64,000 nucleotides of DNA. Origin: Chamaesiphon sp041738715 (GTDB lineage Bacteria > Cyanobacteriota > Cyanobacteriia > Cyanobacteriales > Chamaesiphonaceae). Of this stretch, positions 41,916-51,032 are shown in pieces (position 1 is the first letter of the stretch; every line of letters begins with the position of its first letter). A program made the position numbers and the translations under genes. The stretch covers positions 1 to 64,000 of the forward strand of contig JBGSPI010000090.1 in the NCBI GenBank assembly GCA_041738715.1. Direction: 5' to 3'. Under the pieces are notes generated by a model, which was not told the origin of the DNA, did not search any database, and saw only the letters and a program-made list of their open reading frames with translations.

Positions 41916-42569
41916 TTAGCTTGGAGTTGTCGATTCTAATTTCTGACCTAACTTTGGTTCAGTACCCGCAATCAGCCGCTGGATATTCTTGCGATGGAGC
42001 CAGATCACATAAATACCGCCGACAAGAGCAAAAATCGTCGAAGGTAAAGGTCGATCGAAGATTAACATCGAAATCGTTACAGACATTGCCCCCGCGATCG
42101 AACTAATCGAAACAATCCGACTAATCGCGATCGAAATTGCAAATACGGCGATTGTCGCCAAGCCCACTTGCCAAGACATCGCCAGCAATACACCCACCCC
42201 AGTCGCGACAGATTTACCACCACTAAAACCCAGCCAAATCGATTTACTATGCCCCAAAATCGCCCCGGTGGCAGCGAGAGGGACTAAATATTGCTCCCAT
42301 GCTGTTGGCAGTGTGGGGAATAAATTGAGGGTATAGATTAGTTGGACGAGGGTGACTGCGAATACACCTTTGATTGCATCGATGAATAAAACGATCGAAC
42401 CTGGCACTTTACCCAATGTCCGCAATACATTCGTTGCCCCCGTCGAACCCGAACCATGTTCGCGAATATCAATCCCCTGCAACAATTTTCCCGCCAGGTA
42501 TCCAGTCGGCAAGGAACCGAACAGATAAGCGAGGATAAAGATACCGATGGCGATGATAATGTTAGTCAT
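41916..42569 (-). CDS. plsY: Glycerol-3-phosphate acyltransferase PlsY
   Basis: Membrane acyltransferase that moves the acyl group from acyl-phosphate to glycerol 3-phosphate, the first step of phospholipid synthesis. The 217-residue chain has five hydrophobic helices. The catalytic motifs are GSLPTGYLAGKLLQGIDIRE, GSGSTGATNVLRTLGK and GHSKSIWLGFSGGKSVATGV. A 105-bp segment including its start codon is duplicated immediately upstream, leaving a 22-codon copy (see 42606-42674). The DUF3086-type gene lies further upstream on the same strand. Confidence 0.95.
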   Translation of the reverse strand: MTNIIIAIGIFILAYLFGSLPTGYLAGKLLQGIDIREHGSGSTGATNVLRTLGKVPGSIVLFIDAIKGVFAVTLVQLIYTLNLFPTLPTAWEQYLVPLAATGAILGHSKSIWLGFSGGKSVATGVGVLLAMSWQVGLATIAVFAISIAISRIVSISSIAGAMSVTISMLIFDRPLPSTIFALVGGIYVIWLHRKNIQRLIAGTEPKLGQKLESTTPS

Positions 42570-42605
42570 TCAAAATTGGATAGTTAAGCGGTAAAGGAGA
42601 CTGAA

Positions 42606-42674
42606 TTAATTTCTCGATCGATCGAATAGATATGCAATGATCAAAATGCCGATGACGATAACGAGGATAGTCAT
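42606..42674 (-). other. Duplicated copy of the plsY start region, encoding a 22-residue peptide
   Basis: A tandem repeat with 105-bp offset (66 nt well conserved: 42543-42608 and 42648-42713). It copies the plsY leader and start. The copy reads MTILVIVIGILIIAYLFDRS and stops after RN, compared with MTNIIIAIGIFILAYLFGSL in PlsY. Both copies keep the GGAG-containing leader upstream of the ATG, so the peptide could be translated. Probably a by-product of a tandem duplication, though a small membrane peptide cannot be excluded. Confidence 0.7.
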
Positions 42675-42729
42675 TCAAAATTGAATAGTTAAGTGGGAAA
42701 GGAGTCTGAATTACTCTATCAATTATCAA

Positions 42730-44028
42730 TTACCGATATTCTCGAAAATCATCTACCTGCTGATTGGGATCGGGGGCGAAGGCTAGCCAGAGAGGATATT
42801 GAAGAATAGAGAGACTGATTTGCCCTTCGGAATTATCGATGATAATCAGCGGCATTTCCTTATTGGCGATAATCCGATCAACCTTTTGGACTAAAGCTTC
42901 GGGATCTTCAAATAAAATTATCCCACCATTGCCGCCGAAATCAGCCTTGGACAGTCCCAAACAATCCTGAAAACCCCGTCGCCAGTCACCGAGGCGTTCG
43001 GGCAGGTTAGCAAGGACGAGGGTGCGGAGATAGTCACCATATATTTCTCGCAGTACAGATACCGCCGTCGCCGCTACCAGGATATTTTGGAGCCGACTGC
43101 CCATGGTGCGGACCGCACCCCGTCCATCTTTGGAGAAGAACCATTCGGCAACCTTATCAGCGTGAACTGGTTCGAGGGTGCGGCGGAGTTGCCAAGCCGG
43201 GGCATAATAATCTGGTGCCGTGCGATAGCGATCGATCGATGCTCTGACTTTGCCAGCGGTGGCTTTAAAGGCAGGTTCGACAAATTGAGGGTTTTGGGTT
43301 TTGGGGGTAGTTTGCTGGGCAAATGAGGGCTGACTGACAGGGGTTTGAATGCGGATTTGGGCGGGTGGGGGTTCGGGAAATTCGATTTCCTCAGCGATGA
43401 TGACTAAATCTTGTAAACTACCAACGAGATAATCTTTGAATCCCTGGAGACGAATGGCGATATCTTGGGATGCACCAGCAAAGCTTTTATTGATTTCTTT
43501 TTCAATGCGATCTCTTCTGCGTTCGAGTTGTTCGACGGAGATTTGGAGTTTTTGGCGGCGTTGTTCGAGATCGGAAATCGAAGTTTGGACGATTTGAGCG
43601 ATTCCAACCTGGGTATCGGCGATTTGTTGTTCGAGGAGAGCTTTAGTAGTTTGGAGTCTAGCAATTTCTGCTTTAATTGCAGCTTCTTTGCGCAAGAGTG
43701 GTTCAACTTTACGCTCGTTGAGATCGACCGGTTCTGGCTCTAATTCTTGGCTGATTTCATTGAGCAGAATATCCCAGTTGTCTTCGGGAGTGGGTAGATC
43801 TGGAGTGGTAGTTTCTGACTGCGCTAAATCGGGCATGGCTGGCTGCGGTGCTACTGACGGCTGAGTTAAGGGAGTGGGCAAATCTAGAACCTCTGCACTA
43901 GCCCAGACATCCTCAAGCGGCTCTGGCACTGTCGAGATCTCTTCTACCACTTGAACGTCAATGATTTCTTGTGGTTGAGCGGGTACGCTGCGATCTGGTT
44001 CGTGATTTGTAGTTCCGTCAGGATGCAT
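42730..44028 (-). CDS. DUF3086 domain protein with coiled coil
   Basis: 432 residues, cyanobacterium-specific. Residues 1-105 are Pro/Glu-rich and low complexity. Residues about 110-190 form a coiled coil (KAEIARLQTTKALLEQQIAD, RRQKLQISVEQLERRRDRIE). The C-terminal 180 form the conserved DUF3086-like domain (DKVAEWFFSKDGRGAVRTMG, GDWRRGFQDCLGLSKADFGG). No function is known for the family. DUF3119- and VOC-type genes lie just upstream on the same strand, and plsY downstream, an arrangement I recall from other cyanobacteria. Confidence 0.8.
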   Translation of the reverse strand: MHPDGTTNHEPDRSVPAQPQEIIDVQVVEEISTVPEPLEDVWASAEVLDLPTPLTQPSVAPQPAMPDLAQSETTTPDLPTPEDNWDILLNEISQELEPEPVDLNERKVEPLLRKEAAIKAEIARLQTTKALLEQQIADTQVGIAQIVQTSISDLEQRRQKLQISVEQLERRRDRIEKEINKSFAGASQDIAIRLQGFKDYLVGSLQDLVIIAEEIEFPEPPPAQIRIQTPVSQPSFAQQTTPKTQNPQFVEPAFKATAGKVRASIDRYRTAPDYYAPAWQLRRTLEPVHADKVAEWFFSKDGRGAVRTMGSRLQNILVAATAVSVLREIYGDYLRTLVLANLPERLGDWRRGFQDCLGLSKADFGGNGGIILFEDPEALVQKVDRIIANKEMPLIIIDNSEGQISLSILQYPLWLAFAPDPNQQVDDFREYR

Positions 44029-44082
44029 AGATTTTGGCTAAGTGAGCAGAGCTAAAGATTGACTAAGAAGTAGATTCAGACT

Positions 44083-44481
44083 TCAATCTCGTGCTGGGAG
44101 TGGGAGGTAATGTTCGAGACAAGTGCATAACGCCTGAGGATCGAAGATAATCGGGAGAAAGTGAATGCTGTTGACTTCTTTAAAGTAAAACAAAATGGGT
44201 ACAGGCTGCCAAAAAATCTCCCAATTTTCCCATTCGTGATAAGGAAAAGTCCGAATCAATTTGCTACCACGATAAACTTCTAGAGCAGTTGGCGTGAATT
44301 TTAGCTTGATCAGGGCTGTTTGGATCGAGAGGAATAAACCGAATCCGCCAATAGCCAAACCAACCCAGGACTGAATCCCGGCTGCGGGAATAGCTGCGGC
44401 GCACAGAGTGAGCGGAATAGTATAACTAGGTTGAAGTTCGACGGTATCTGGGAACCGATCGGCTGATGGGGTATTTGTCAC
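44083..44481 (-). CDS. DUF3119 family membrane protein
   Basis: 132 residues. Two hydrophobic segments (IPLTLCAAAIPAAGIQSWVG, LAIGGFGLFLSIQTALIKL) are followed by a PH-like beta domain (LEVYRGSKLIRTFPYHEWEN, WQPVPILFYFKEVNSIHFLP). This is the layout of the cyanobacterial DUF3119 family. Function is unknown. It lies 54 bp upstream of the DUF3086-type gene on the same strand, so they are probably cotranscribed. Confidence 0.8.
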   Translation of the reverse strand: MTNTPSADRFPDTVELQPSYTIPLTLCAAAIPAAGIQSWVGLAIGGFGLFLSIQTALIKLKFTPTALEVYRGSKLIRTFPYHEWENWEIFWQPVPILFYFKEVNSIHFLPIIFDPQALCTCLEHYLPLPARD

Positions 44482-44540
44482 AGAATTTCGATCGCGAGAG
44501 TCCTTATTATTCTAGCAGGGCGATCGATTGAGCAAGAATA

Positions 44541-44918
44541 TTAGTTGTTTTCTAGCAAGGTTAATTCGATCTGGTTGCCATCAGGATCTTGAGTAAATAG
44601 TGCGGCTCTACCAGAGTTACTCATTTTAACCGCACAATTAGCTGCGAGTAAGTGCTGTTTGGCTGCATCTAAGTTTTTGACACCAAGCGCAATATGGGGA
44701 TTACGAGTTGATCTGGTCAAATCTATACTATCAGTGGTTCGATAATTAATATCGACAATTAAGTGAATTTGAACATCTCCAATTTGATACCAAGCTCCTG
44801 GATAATTGAGAGATCGATCGATTCGCTCTAGCCCTAAAATATCAGTGTAAAAGGCAACGGCGCGATCGAGATCGGATACCATCACCGCTGCGTGGAGGAA
44901 ATTAACAGTTTCAATCAT
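44541..44918 (-). CDS. VOC superfamily protein (glyoxalase/dioxygenase fold)
   Basis: 125 residues with two beta-alpha-beta-beta-beta halves. FLHAAVMVSDLDRAVAFYTD, WYQIGDVQIHLIVD, NPHIALGVKNLDAAKQHLLA and LFTQDPDGNQIELTLLENN show the fold. Metal-binding His/Glu are present at FLH, IHL, HIA and IEL, so metal binding is possible. Substrate unknown; it could be an extradiol dioxygenase or a resistance-type protein. Same strand as its DUF3119 neighbour. Confidence 0.85.
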   Translation of the reverse strand: MIETVNFLHAAVMVSDLDRAVAFYTDILGLERIDRSLNYPGAWYQIGDVQIHLIVDINYRTTDSIDLTRSTRNPHIALGVKNLDAAKQHLLAANCAVKMSNSGRAALFTQDPDGNQIELTLLENN

Positions 44919-45002
44919 GGGGCTAGCCGAGGCATTAAAATTATCTCTATCATAGATCTAAAGTCTCAGGATCTGAGCAGCATATAGCCATTAACAACAG
45001 AT

Positions 45003-45890
45003 ATGGATGAAGAGTTAATCTGGGTGAAAATTGCCGAGGAAATTACTCAAGCTACAGGTCAAAAGTTTGAGATAACTAGTCGTCAACCTGTCGGGGGTGG
45101 CTGTATTAATCAAGCATATCTGATTAGTGACGATCGACTCGATCGCTATTTTGTTAAACGCAATCAATCATCGCGAGTGGAAATGTTTACCGCAGAGGCA
45201 AAGGGATTGCTAGAAATGGCTGCCACTAAGACTATTGCCGTACCAACGCCCATCTGTTGGGGTGTCGTCGAGCAGGATAGTTATCTTGTCCTAAATTATC
45301 TCGATTTGGTCGATCGCCCTAACTCTCAAAGCTGGCAGCAAATGGGGCGAAATCTTGCGGCAATACATCGTTATCAACTGCCGCATCAGGCATTTGGCTG
45401 GCATCAGCATAATACGATCGGTTCCACTCCACAACTAAATACCTGGGAAAGTGATTGGGCGACATTTTTTAAAAACCAGCGGATCGGTTATCAACTTCAA
45501 CTCGCCGCTCGTCGAGGGGGAACTTTCCCTAAAGCGGCTGAATTACTCGATCGAATCCCCCAGATTTTAGCCAACCATCACCCACCCGCATCTTTAGTAC
45601 ATGGCGATCTTTGGGGTGGAAATGCTGGGTTTACAAGGACTGGTATCCCCGTCATATTTGACCCGGCAACCTATTGGGGCGATCGAGAGGTCGATTTGGC
45701 TATGACGGAGCTATTTGGGGGCTTTCCTGCTGCTTTTTACGAGGGCTATACGGCTGTTTATTCACTCGATCCTGGCTATTCGCAGCGGAAGATTTTGTAC
45801 AATCTTTATCACATCCTCAATCACTACAACTTATTTGGCGGGAGTTATCAACATCAGGCAAATGAAGCGATCAAGCGATTACTTAGCTAG
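45003..45890 (+). CDS. Fructosamine kinase family protein
   Basis: 295 residues, a kinase-fold enzyme that phosphorylates ketoamines formed by glycation so they can be removed from proteins. Motifs: QPVGGGCINQAYLISD (nucleotide loop), LVHGDLWGGNAGFTRTG (catalytic loop, Asp) and IFDPATYWGDREVDLAMTEL (metal-binding Asp). The HGDLWGGN and DPATYWGDRE pair is diagnostic. The 3' end overlaps the convergent M20 gene by 12 bp. Confidence 0.92.
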   Translation: MDEELIWVKIAEEITQATGQKFEITSRQPVGGGCINQAYLISDDRLDRYFVKRNQSSRVEMFTAEAKGLLEMAATKTIAVPTPICWGVVEQDSYLVLNYLDLVDRPNSQSWQQMGRNLAAIHRYQLPHQAFGWHQHNTIGSTPQLNTWESDWATFFKNQRIGYQLQLAARRGGTFPKAAELLDRIPQILANHHPPASLVHGDLWGGNAGFTRTGIPVIFDPATYWGDREVDLAMTELFGGFPAAFYEGYTAVYSLDPGYSQRKILYNLYHILNHYNLFGGSYQHQANEAIKRLLS

Positions 45891-47069
45891 ATGGGAATGT
45901 TGCCAATATTGATATGCGGTGTATGCCATAGTGACAACTCCAGTGATAATCGCCGACTCATCCACCATAAATTGGGGATGGTGAAGGGGATAACTTTTGT
46001 GATCGGCAGTACCCACACCTAATCGAAACATCGTTCCTGGTGCGTGTTGGAGGTACACCGAGAAGTCCTCCGCCCCCAGGGATGGTTCGGGGAGAATCTG
46101 AACTTTATCATTGCCCCATGCGGCTTTAGCTGCTGATTCGAGGATTTGGGTGAGCAACAAATCATTCTGCACTGAGGGCACCCCCCGGCGATAATTGACC
46201 TCACATTTTGCACCATAAGTCTGACAAATATCTGTGACAATTTGCTCGATCCAGCCAGGAAGAGTGTGATGCGTTTCGGGATGAAGCGATCGGACTGTCC
46301 CGGACATCTGCACTCGATCGGCGATAATATTTGGAGCGCGTCCACCACTAATCGTCCCAATACTCAAAACGATCGGGCGTAAAGGGTTCTGGGTGCGGCT
46401 AATCGCCTGTTGTAGCCCCGTAATTACCTGCGAGGCAATCCAGATCGCATCGATCGCTTCATGGGGTCTAGCACCGTGTCCAGACTCCCCTAAGATGACG
46501 ATTTCGAGATCATCCGCCGCCGCTGTTAAGGCACCATACCGAATCCCGATCGATCCAGCCGGAATCGACGGAAATACATGCAGGGAAAAAATACTATCGA
46601 CATCCTGCATCACCCCATCAGCCACCATCCAGCCAGCACCCTGAGCGATTTCTTCGGCGGGTTGAAAGATAAACCGGGTAGTTCCAGGCAATTCCTCGCT
46701 TAATTGGGCTAGAATCATCGCCGTCCCCAAGCCTACAGTAGTATGGACATCATGCCCACAAGCGTGCATCACCCCTGGATTGCGAGAGCTAAATTCCAAA
46801 CCAGTCCGCTCGACGATTGGCAGTGCATCCATATCCGTCCGAATCGCTAACAATCTAGCATCTGTCCCCGCACCTGTTAGTTCGCCGACAACACCCGTTT
46901 TGCCAACCGCTTCTTGAGTATGTAACCCCGCCGCCGATAGTACCCCGGCAATATATGCCGATGTCTGGTATTCCTTGCCGCTCAATTCTGGATGCGCGTG
47001 CAGATGACGACGAATTTCAATTAGTCTAGGCGCGAGGTTGGTGGCAATGGCGTGAATGCGATCGAGCAT
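45879..47069 (-). CDS. M20 family amidohydrolase (N-acyl amino acid / IAA-amino acid hydrolase-like)
   Basis: Zinc hydrolase of 396 residues. Metal ligands appear in MHACGHDVHTTVGLGTAM and QPAEEIAQGAGWMVADGV (general base Glu), and in LGAEDFSVYLQHAPGTMFRL. HLHAHPELSGKEYQTSAYIA is the usual N-terminus. Likely cleaves N-acylated amino acids or related amides in the cytoplasm; the substrate is unknown. It overlaps the convergent kinase gene by 12 bp. Confidence 0.93.
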   Translation of the reverse strand: MLDRIHAIATNLAPRLIEIRRHLHAHPELSGKEYQTSAYIAGVLSAAGLHTQEAVGKTGVVGELTGAGTDARLLAIRTDMDALPIVERTGLEFSSRNPGVMHACGHDVHTTVGLGTAMILAQLSEELPGTTRFIFQPAEEIAQGAGWMVADGVMQDVDSIFSLHVFPSIPAGSIGIRYGALTAAADDLEIVILGESGHGARPHEAIDAIWIASQVITGLQQAISRTQNPLRPIVLSIGTISGGRAPNIIADRVQMSGTVRSLHPETHHTLPGWIEQIVTDICQTYGAKCEVNYRRGVPSVQNDLLLTQILESAAKAAWGNDKVQILPEPSLGAEDFSVYLQHAPGTMFRLGVGTADHKSYPLHHPQFMVDESAIITGVVTMAYTAYQYWQHSHLAK

Positions 47070-47258
47070 AATTAGCGTAAGTTACTAGAACTCTCTAAAT
47101 GTGGAGTTGGGAGTAATGCAGAATACTGCCAGTATAATGGCTTTAGTCAAGATGATTTTAATTGAGATCCAAAACCAAGCCAACTAACATAATCTAATCT
47201 GTAGTAAAAATCACTATGATAATTGGTCGTGGGTCATTAAATCTAGAGTTAGTTTTTA

Positions 47259-47933
47259 ATGCTCTCAAAATATTTATGTCGCGATAACTATCTTCATTAT
47301 ATCTCGATCTATACATCATTTATTATTAGCATGATACAAGATATAGTTCATCGACGAGCCATCGTTGGTATTTTTATTTTTGCTATTTTTACATGTACTT
47401 TGAGCTTGTATCTAAGTATCTATCCTGGCGTTTTGCAAGGTTTAGGGGCATATATAGGTATCTCATTTCTATGGCTATTGACTTTGGCAAGTATCGCAAT
47501 CTTTGGACTCAAATTATGGTGCCGACGCTCGGAACCAGCAACAAAATTAGGATTCTATCTGTTAGCCTCGATCGGATTACTAACGATCGTGTGTGCTGGG
47601 TTATTGAAATTTTATGTACCGCGTCGGATTATTTTCGCGCTCTCCCGTCCAGCGTTTGAAAGTTGGCTGACAGCACATCGAAGCAACGCTGATAAATCAC
47701 GATCGATCGATACTAAAATTGGGTTTTATCATGTCGAAAAATATGCTGTCGATCTCCGTGGTGGAGACTATTTCCAGGTTCATAGTCATGGCGATGGATT
47801 AAGTCCCGATACTATTTCCTACGGCTTTGTTTATCGTCCCAATTTAGAAGGTAGTCCATTTGGTGCGGCTCATTATCGAATTTATCGATTGGGTGATGAT
47901 TGGTATTGGTTTCAGGCTTCTGATGATTGGTAG
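47259..47933 (+). CDS. Membrane protein with C-terminal soluble domain, unknown function
   Basis: 224 residues from ATG 47259, or 200 from the ATG at 47331 (MIQDIVHRRAIVGI), which begins just before the first clear helix. Three membrane segments (about residues 34-55, 60-85, 98-118 of the long form) precede a soluble part (ESWLTAHRSNADKSRSIDTK, FYHVEKYAVDLRGGDYFQVH, SYGFVYRPNLEGSPFGAAHY). No known family recognised. It is convergent with the next membrane protein gene (zero gap), in an accessory-looking block. Confidence 0.65.
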   Translation: MLSKYLCRDNYLHYISIYTSFIISMIQDIVHRRAIVGIFIFAIFTCTLSLYLSIYPGVLQGLGAYIGISFLWLLTLASIAIFGLKLWCRRSEPATKLGFYLLASIGLLTIVCAGLLKFYVPRRIIFALSRPAFESWLTAHRSNADKSRSIDTKIGFYHVEKYAVDLRGGDYFQVHSHGDGLSPDTISYGFVYRPNLEGSPFGAAHYRIYRLGDDWYWFQASDDW

Positions 47934-48368
47934 TTAGCGATCGCGCATTTTTAAAAACCGCATTACTCTCAGTTTCACTAATTTTAGTACCAATCCGATT
48001 CCCACCGTAACTAAGCTGACAATTACTAATGGCTCGATCATCAATTGATTTTCAAATGAGAACCAACCGTAACACGGGCCATCACAATTAGTTCTCGGTG
48101 GTTCAAACCAAGGTCGATCTTTGTAATTCCAAAACAGTTGGGCAGCAACGATAATAATCGCGATCGAGATTCCTGAAAATCCTAGATCCTGCCAGATTTT
48201 ATCCTGAGATAGTAGGAAAATAATTAAGATTGCCGCAATCGATCCATAGATAAAGTAAGAATGATACTCACCACTATCTTGTGGTCCTGAATGTTGCCAA
48301 ATGCAGATCGATATCACAATAGCAGCAACGAACATCCCGATCGCAAATGCCCAATAACTTTTTAGCAT
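47934..48368 (-). CDS. Small membrane protein, unknown function
   Basis: 144 residues with four hydrophobic segments (about 5-24, 38-56, 62-82, 104-128). A short Cys-containing loop FEPPRTNCDGPCYGWFSFEN lies between segments 3 and 4. No family recognised. Its start lies 4 bp from that of the divergent propeller-like gene, and its stop abuts that of the gene before. Confidence 0.6.
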   Translation of the reverse strand: MLKSYWAFAIGMFVAAIVISICIWQHSGPQDSGEYHSYFIYGSIAAILIIFLLSQDKIWQDLGFSGISIAIIIVAAQLFWNYKDRPWFEPPRTNCDGPCYGWFSFENQLMIEPLVIVSLVTVGIGLVLKLVKLRVMRFLKMRDR

Positions 48369-48372
48369 TTTG

Positions 48373-50151
48373 ATGTTTAATTGTAAAAGTCTGATTTATC
48401 ATCCAGCCCAACAGGAAGCGATTACCCCAATTCCAGCTAATCTGTTGGTGAAGTGGGATGTGGCAGATTCACCCCGCATCATCACACAGCAAACGGCTCA
48501 ACAGCAAGTCCCCTGTCATTGGCAAACTATTCCCCCTGTCACACTTTTACCAAATTTAGCGCAATTTGCGATCGCCTGTAGTGGCAGACATCAGAGCTAT
48601 ATCGATCTTTACAATTGGACAGATCTAAATCTGATTGATTCAATCCCTGTGCCCCATGCTGCTTATCAAGAAATTGATGATGACGATCCCTTCTGCGCCC
48701 ATGAAATCACCACCAAACTTTCCCATCTGAGCGTTACCCCTTGCGGGACTTATTTAGTAGTGTTAGAGGAGTATGGAGATATCCATCTGCTGCATTTAGC
48801 AACAAAGACATGGACTCGTTTAAAGCGGCGAATTTTCGCAGACTATAGTGAAATGGTGGCATTCGATCGAACTATGAAATTCATGGCGATCGAATTCCTG
48901 GACACTGATGCTGTGTATGAATTATACCGGATCGATCGACTGGAAACCGATCTCCTAACTCACTTAGGTACATTTGAAGGAGTCAGCGGCTGTCATCGAG
49001 GACAGTTAATGTTTAATCCCCTGGCCGATGCAATTGTACGAACGGGTTATCGATGCAACATCGATTATTATATCTTTGACTCTCAAGAACTTGCGGATGT
49101 CGTTGTCCCAACTGATACCCCATCGAATGCCACCACGCCATATTTAACCAAGCAGTGGACATTATCGCTCCCCTATCTTCAACATCCCCACAGTTTGCAT
49201 CATCCCTGGCAAAGCTGTGTAGTCTTTCAGGCTGCCGATCGACTTATTTTTGGGGCTGGAGAAGCGATCGTCCAAATCGATACCTTAGAGGGCAAAATCG
49301 TTGGAGAATATCATACCGCAGCAATTGTTAATGCGATCGCTTTTGATGCCACAAATCAGCGAGTAATTGCCGCTACGACAGCAGGGGTAATCGCTATTTC
49401 TTTAACAGAATTCGATCCAGATCTTGCTTATTTGCGATCGATTCAAGCTGCTCCAACTATCAAGAAAATCCCAGATCCTTCAATACCAGCAGATATGCCC
49501 CAAGGGTCTGCTACATCTATTTTTTCCATTATATTTTTTGGCATCATCTCAATTTGCTGCTTAGGAATGATCCTTGGACCGTCCTTTCTCTTGGCGATCT
49601 TTACATTTGGTGATAATCCTTTTCCAGATCCAGTCGTAGATCGATCTTATTCCCTAGGTGAAAATCGAATTCGCGAAAAAGTCTATCCAACTGGGATGAA
49701 TTGGCCAGACCAAAAATACGAACATATCTACAGTCTAGAACATAAAAATGGCAGTATTGAAGTAGATCGTTTTACTAATGAAGAAAGGCAAGGTGGCGGT
49801 ACGAAAACTAAACCAAAACTGGTGGGAGAGTGGTTAGCTATCTTTAGTACGAGTCGAACTTTTTTATGGAAATCAGGCAGTAAACCAATTGAATTTTATC
49901 CTTACCAAGTCGCAGGATGGGATGATTATGTCATTCGGGATCTACATGATTATAGTAGTTATCATGCTAAGGATTTTATCATCGAGGGCAATCGCTGGAT
50001 TATTGAATATCAATGCGAAAATTTGCCTTGTCCACAAATGCAGGATAATCGAATCCCACCTACAAATATTCGTTTCTTTTCAGATGATTTCGGTAAAACA
50101 TTCCAAATCTTGAAAGATGCTGACAAGTCAAAAATATTAAAAAAACGCTAG
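48373..50151 (+). CDS. Propeller-like membrane protein, unknown function
   Basis: 592 residues from ATG 48373. Residues 1-375 contain WD-like blades (HEITTKLSHLSVTPCGTYLV, EAIVQIDTLEGKIVGEYHTA, AIVNAIAFDATNQRVIAATT). Residues about 380-405 form one membrane helix (SIFSIIFFGIISICCLGMIL). The C-terminal 190 residues look like an outside domain and end with FFSDDFGKTFQILKDA, close to the BNR/Asp-box SxDxGxT motif of sialidase-like propellers. So it may be a two-propeller receptor or scaffold. No direct homologue recognised. Confidence 0.65.
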   Translation: MFNCKSLIYHPAQQEAITPIPANLLVKWDVADSPRIITQQTAQQQVPCHWQTIPPVTLLPNLAQFAIACSGRHQSYIDLYNWTDLNLIDSIPVPHAAYQEIDDDDPFCAHEITTKLSHLSVTPCGTYLVVLEEYGDIHLLHLATKTWTRLKRRIFADYSEMVAFDRTMKFMAIEFLDTDAVYELYRIDRLETDLLTHLGTFEGVSGCHRGQLMFNPLADAIVRTGYRCNIDYYIFDSQELADVVVPTDTPSNATTPYLTKQWTLSLPYLQHPHSLHHPWQSCVVFQAADRLIFGAGEAIVQIDTLEGKIVGEYHTAAIVNAIAFDATNQRVIAATTAGVIAISLTEFDPDLAYLRSIQAAPTIKKIPDPSIPADMPQGSATSIFSIIFFGIISICCLGMILGPSFLLAIFTFGDNPFPDPVVDRSYSLGENRIREKVYPTGMNWPDQKYEHIYSLEHKNGSIEVDRFTNEERQGGGTKTKPKLVGEWLAIFSTSRTFLWKSGSKPIEFYPYQVAGWDDYVIRDLHDYSSYHAKDFIIEGNRWIIEYQCENLPCPQMQDNRIPPTNIRFFSDDFGKTFQILKDADKSKILKKR

Positions 50152-50253
50152 TAGCGTCAAAATATCTCCGTAATATTGCTCATCTCAAGTCTCTGTACAG
50201 TAGCTACAATGATATTTACATCCTCTCAACCTTAATTCAATCAACCACAGACG

Positions 50254-50550
50254 ATGATGAACAAACCATTTCTATTGGTGTTATTAGCGGCAATGCCGAT
50301 CCTCTGCCTGCCAGGATCTGCCTTTGCTAGTGTTTATATCAAATACTATAACAAAGATTCGCAAAAGTATGTCTTCAAAGTTCAAATGGATGGATTGACA
50401 AAAGAAGTCACATTTGATGCTAGCAAAACTTCTGCTTCTACCATTCAGGGTACTGGCAAAAAAGCTGTCATCGAAACAAGCTGCGGGAAAGTCGAAATCA
50501 AGGATGATTCAAAAATTGAAATTATCAAAGGTTGTATTAAAATCTTGTAG
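50254..50550 (+). CDS. Small secreted protein, unknown function
   Basis: 98 residues with a clear signal peptide (PFLLVLLAAMPILCLPGSAF, cleavage after ASA-like FAS). The mature part is about 75 residues, beta-rich, and contains a Cys pair (IETSCGKVEIKDDSKIEIIK, GCIKIL) that may form a disulfide. The sequence VYIKYYNKDSQKYVFKVQMD is not recognised. Start at ATG 50254 or 50257. It stands alone in the accessory block. Confidence 0.65.
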   Translation: MMNKPFLLVLLAAMPILCLPGSAFASVYIKYYNKDSQKYVFKVQMDGLTKEVTFDASKTSASTIQGTGKKAVIETSCGKVEIKDDSKIEIIKGCIKIL

Positions 50551-50639
50551 ACTTTGGTAATAGGAATTTAATTAGATACAATTCTCTCGCATTCTTCAAA
50601 GCTTAGGTAGGGGTAATTAATAGATTGCCCCTAAAATTA

Positions 50640-50996
50640 CTATAACTTCCCTTGACAAATTTCCGCCAACAGCCATTCGATAGTAGCAACTAATTCTAAT
50701 CGATCGCGTGTCCTCAACTCATAAATTAACCGTCCACAAAAGTCCCCCTCATAGACGACTAAGTGATAATTACCCTCAACTAAATTGCCCTCTGGATGCC
50801 AACCGAGATCGAGCAGGCGATCAAACATATCGTTCTTCATTTGCAGCATATCTTCCTTGAATATCTCCTACGGTATTTCATCAGGAAATAATTCTGACAA
50901 TGGATCGATTTCAAATAGTCCATTATTATATGCAACCAGCCATCCTGTGGGAATTCTCAGTGGTTGGAGCGGAATTTGTGTTAATTTTTCGGACAT
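50640..50996 (-). pseudogene. Small gene split by an in-frame amber codon
   Basis: One reading frame runs from ATG 50996 to a stop at 50640 (118 codons) and is broken only by TAG at 50868-50870. The first part is MSEKLTQIPLQPLRIPTGWL and VAYNNGLFEIDPLSELFPDE. After the TAG it continues EIFKEDMLQMKNDMFDRLLD, then HPEGNLVEGNYHLVVYEGDF and RTRDRLELVATIEWLLAE. The two parts read as one protein of the size expected for an intact family member, so I infer a recent nonsense mutation or a sequencing error. Alternatively the 69-residue C-terminal part from ATG 50849 may be made alone. Confidence 0.65.
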
Positions 50997-51032
50997 AAAC
51001 AATGGTACTGGAGTCACGAGTTAGGTCAAAAT

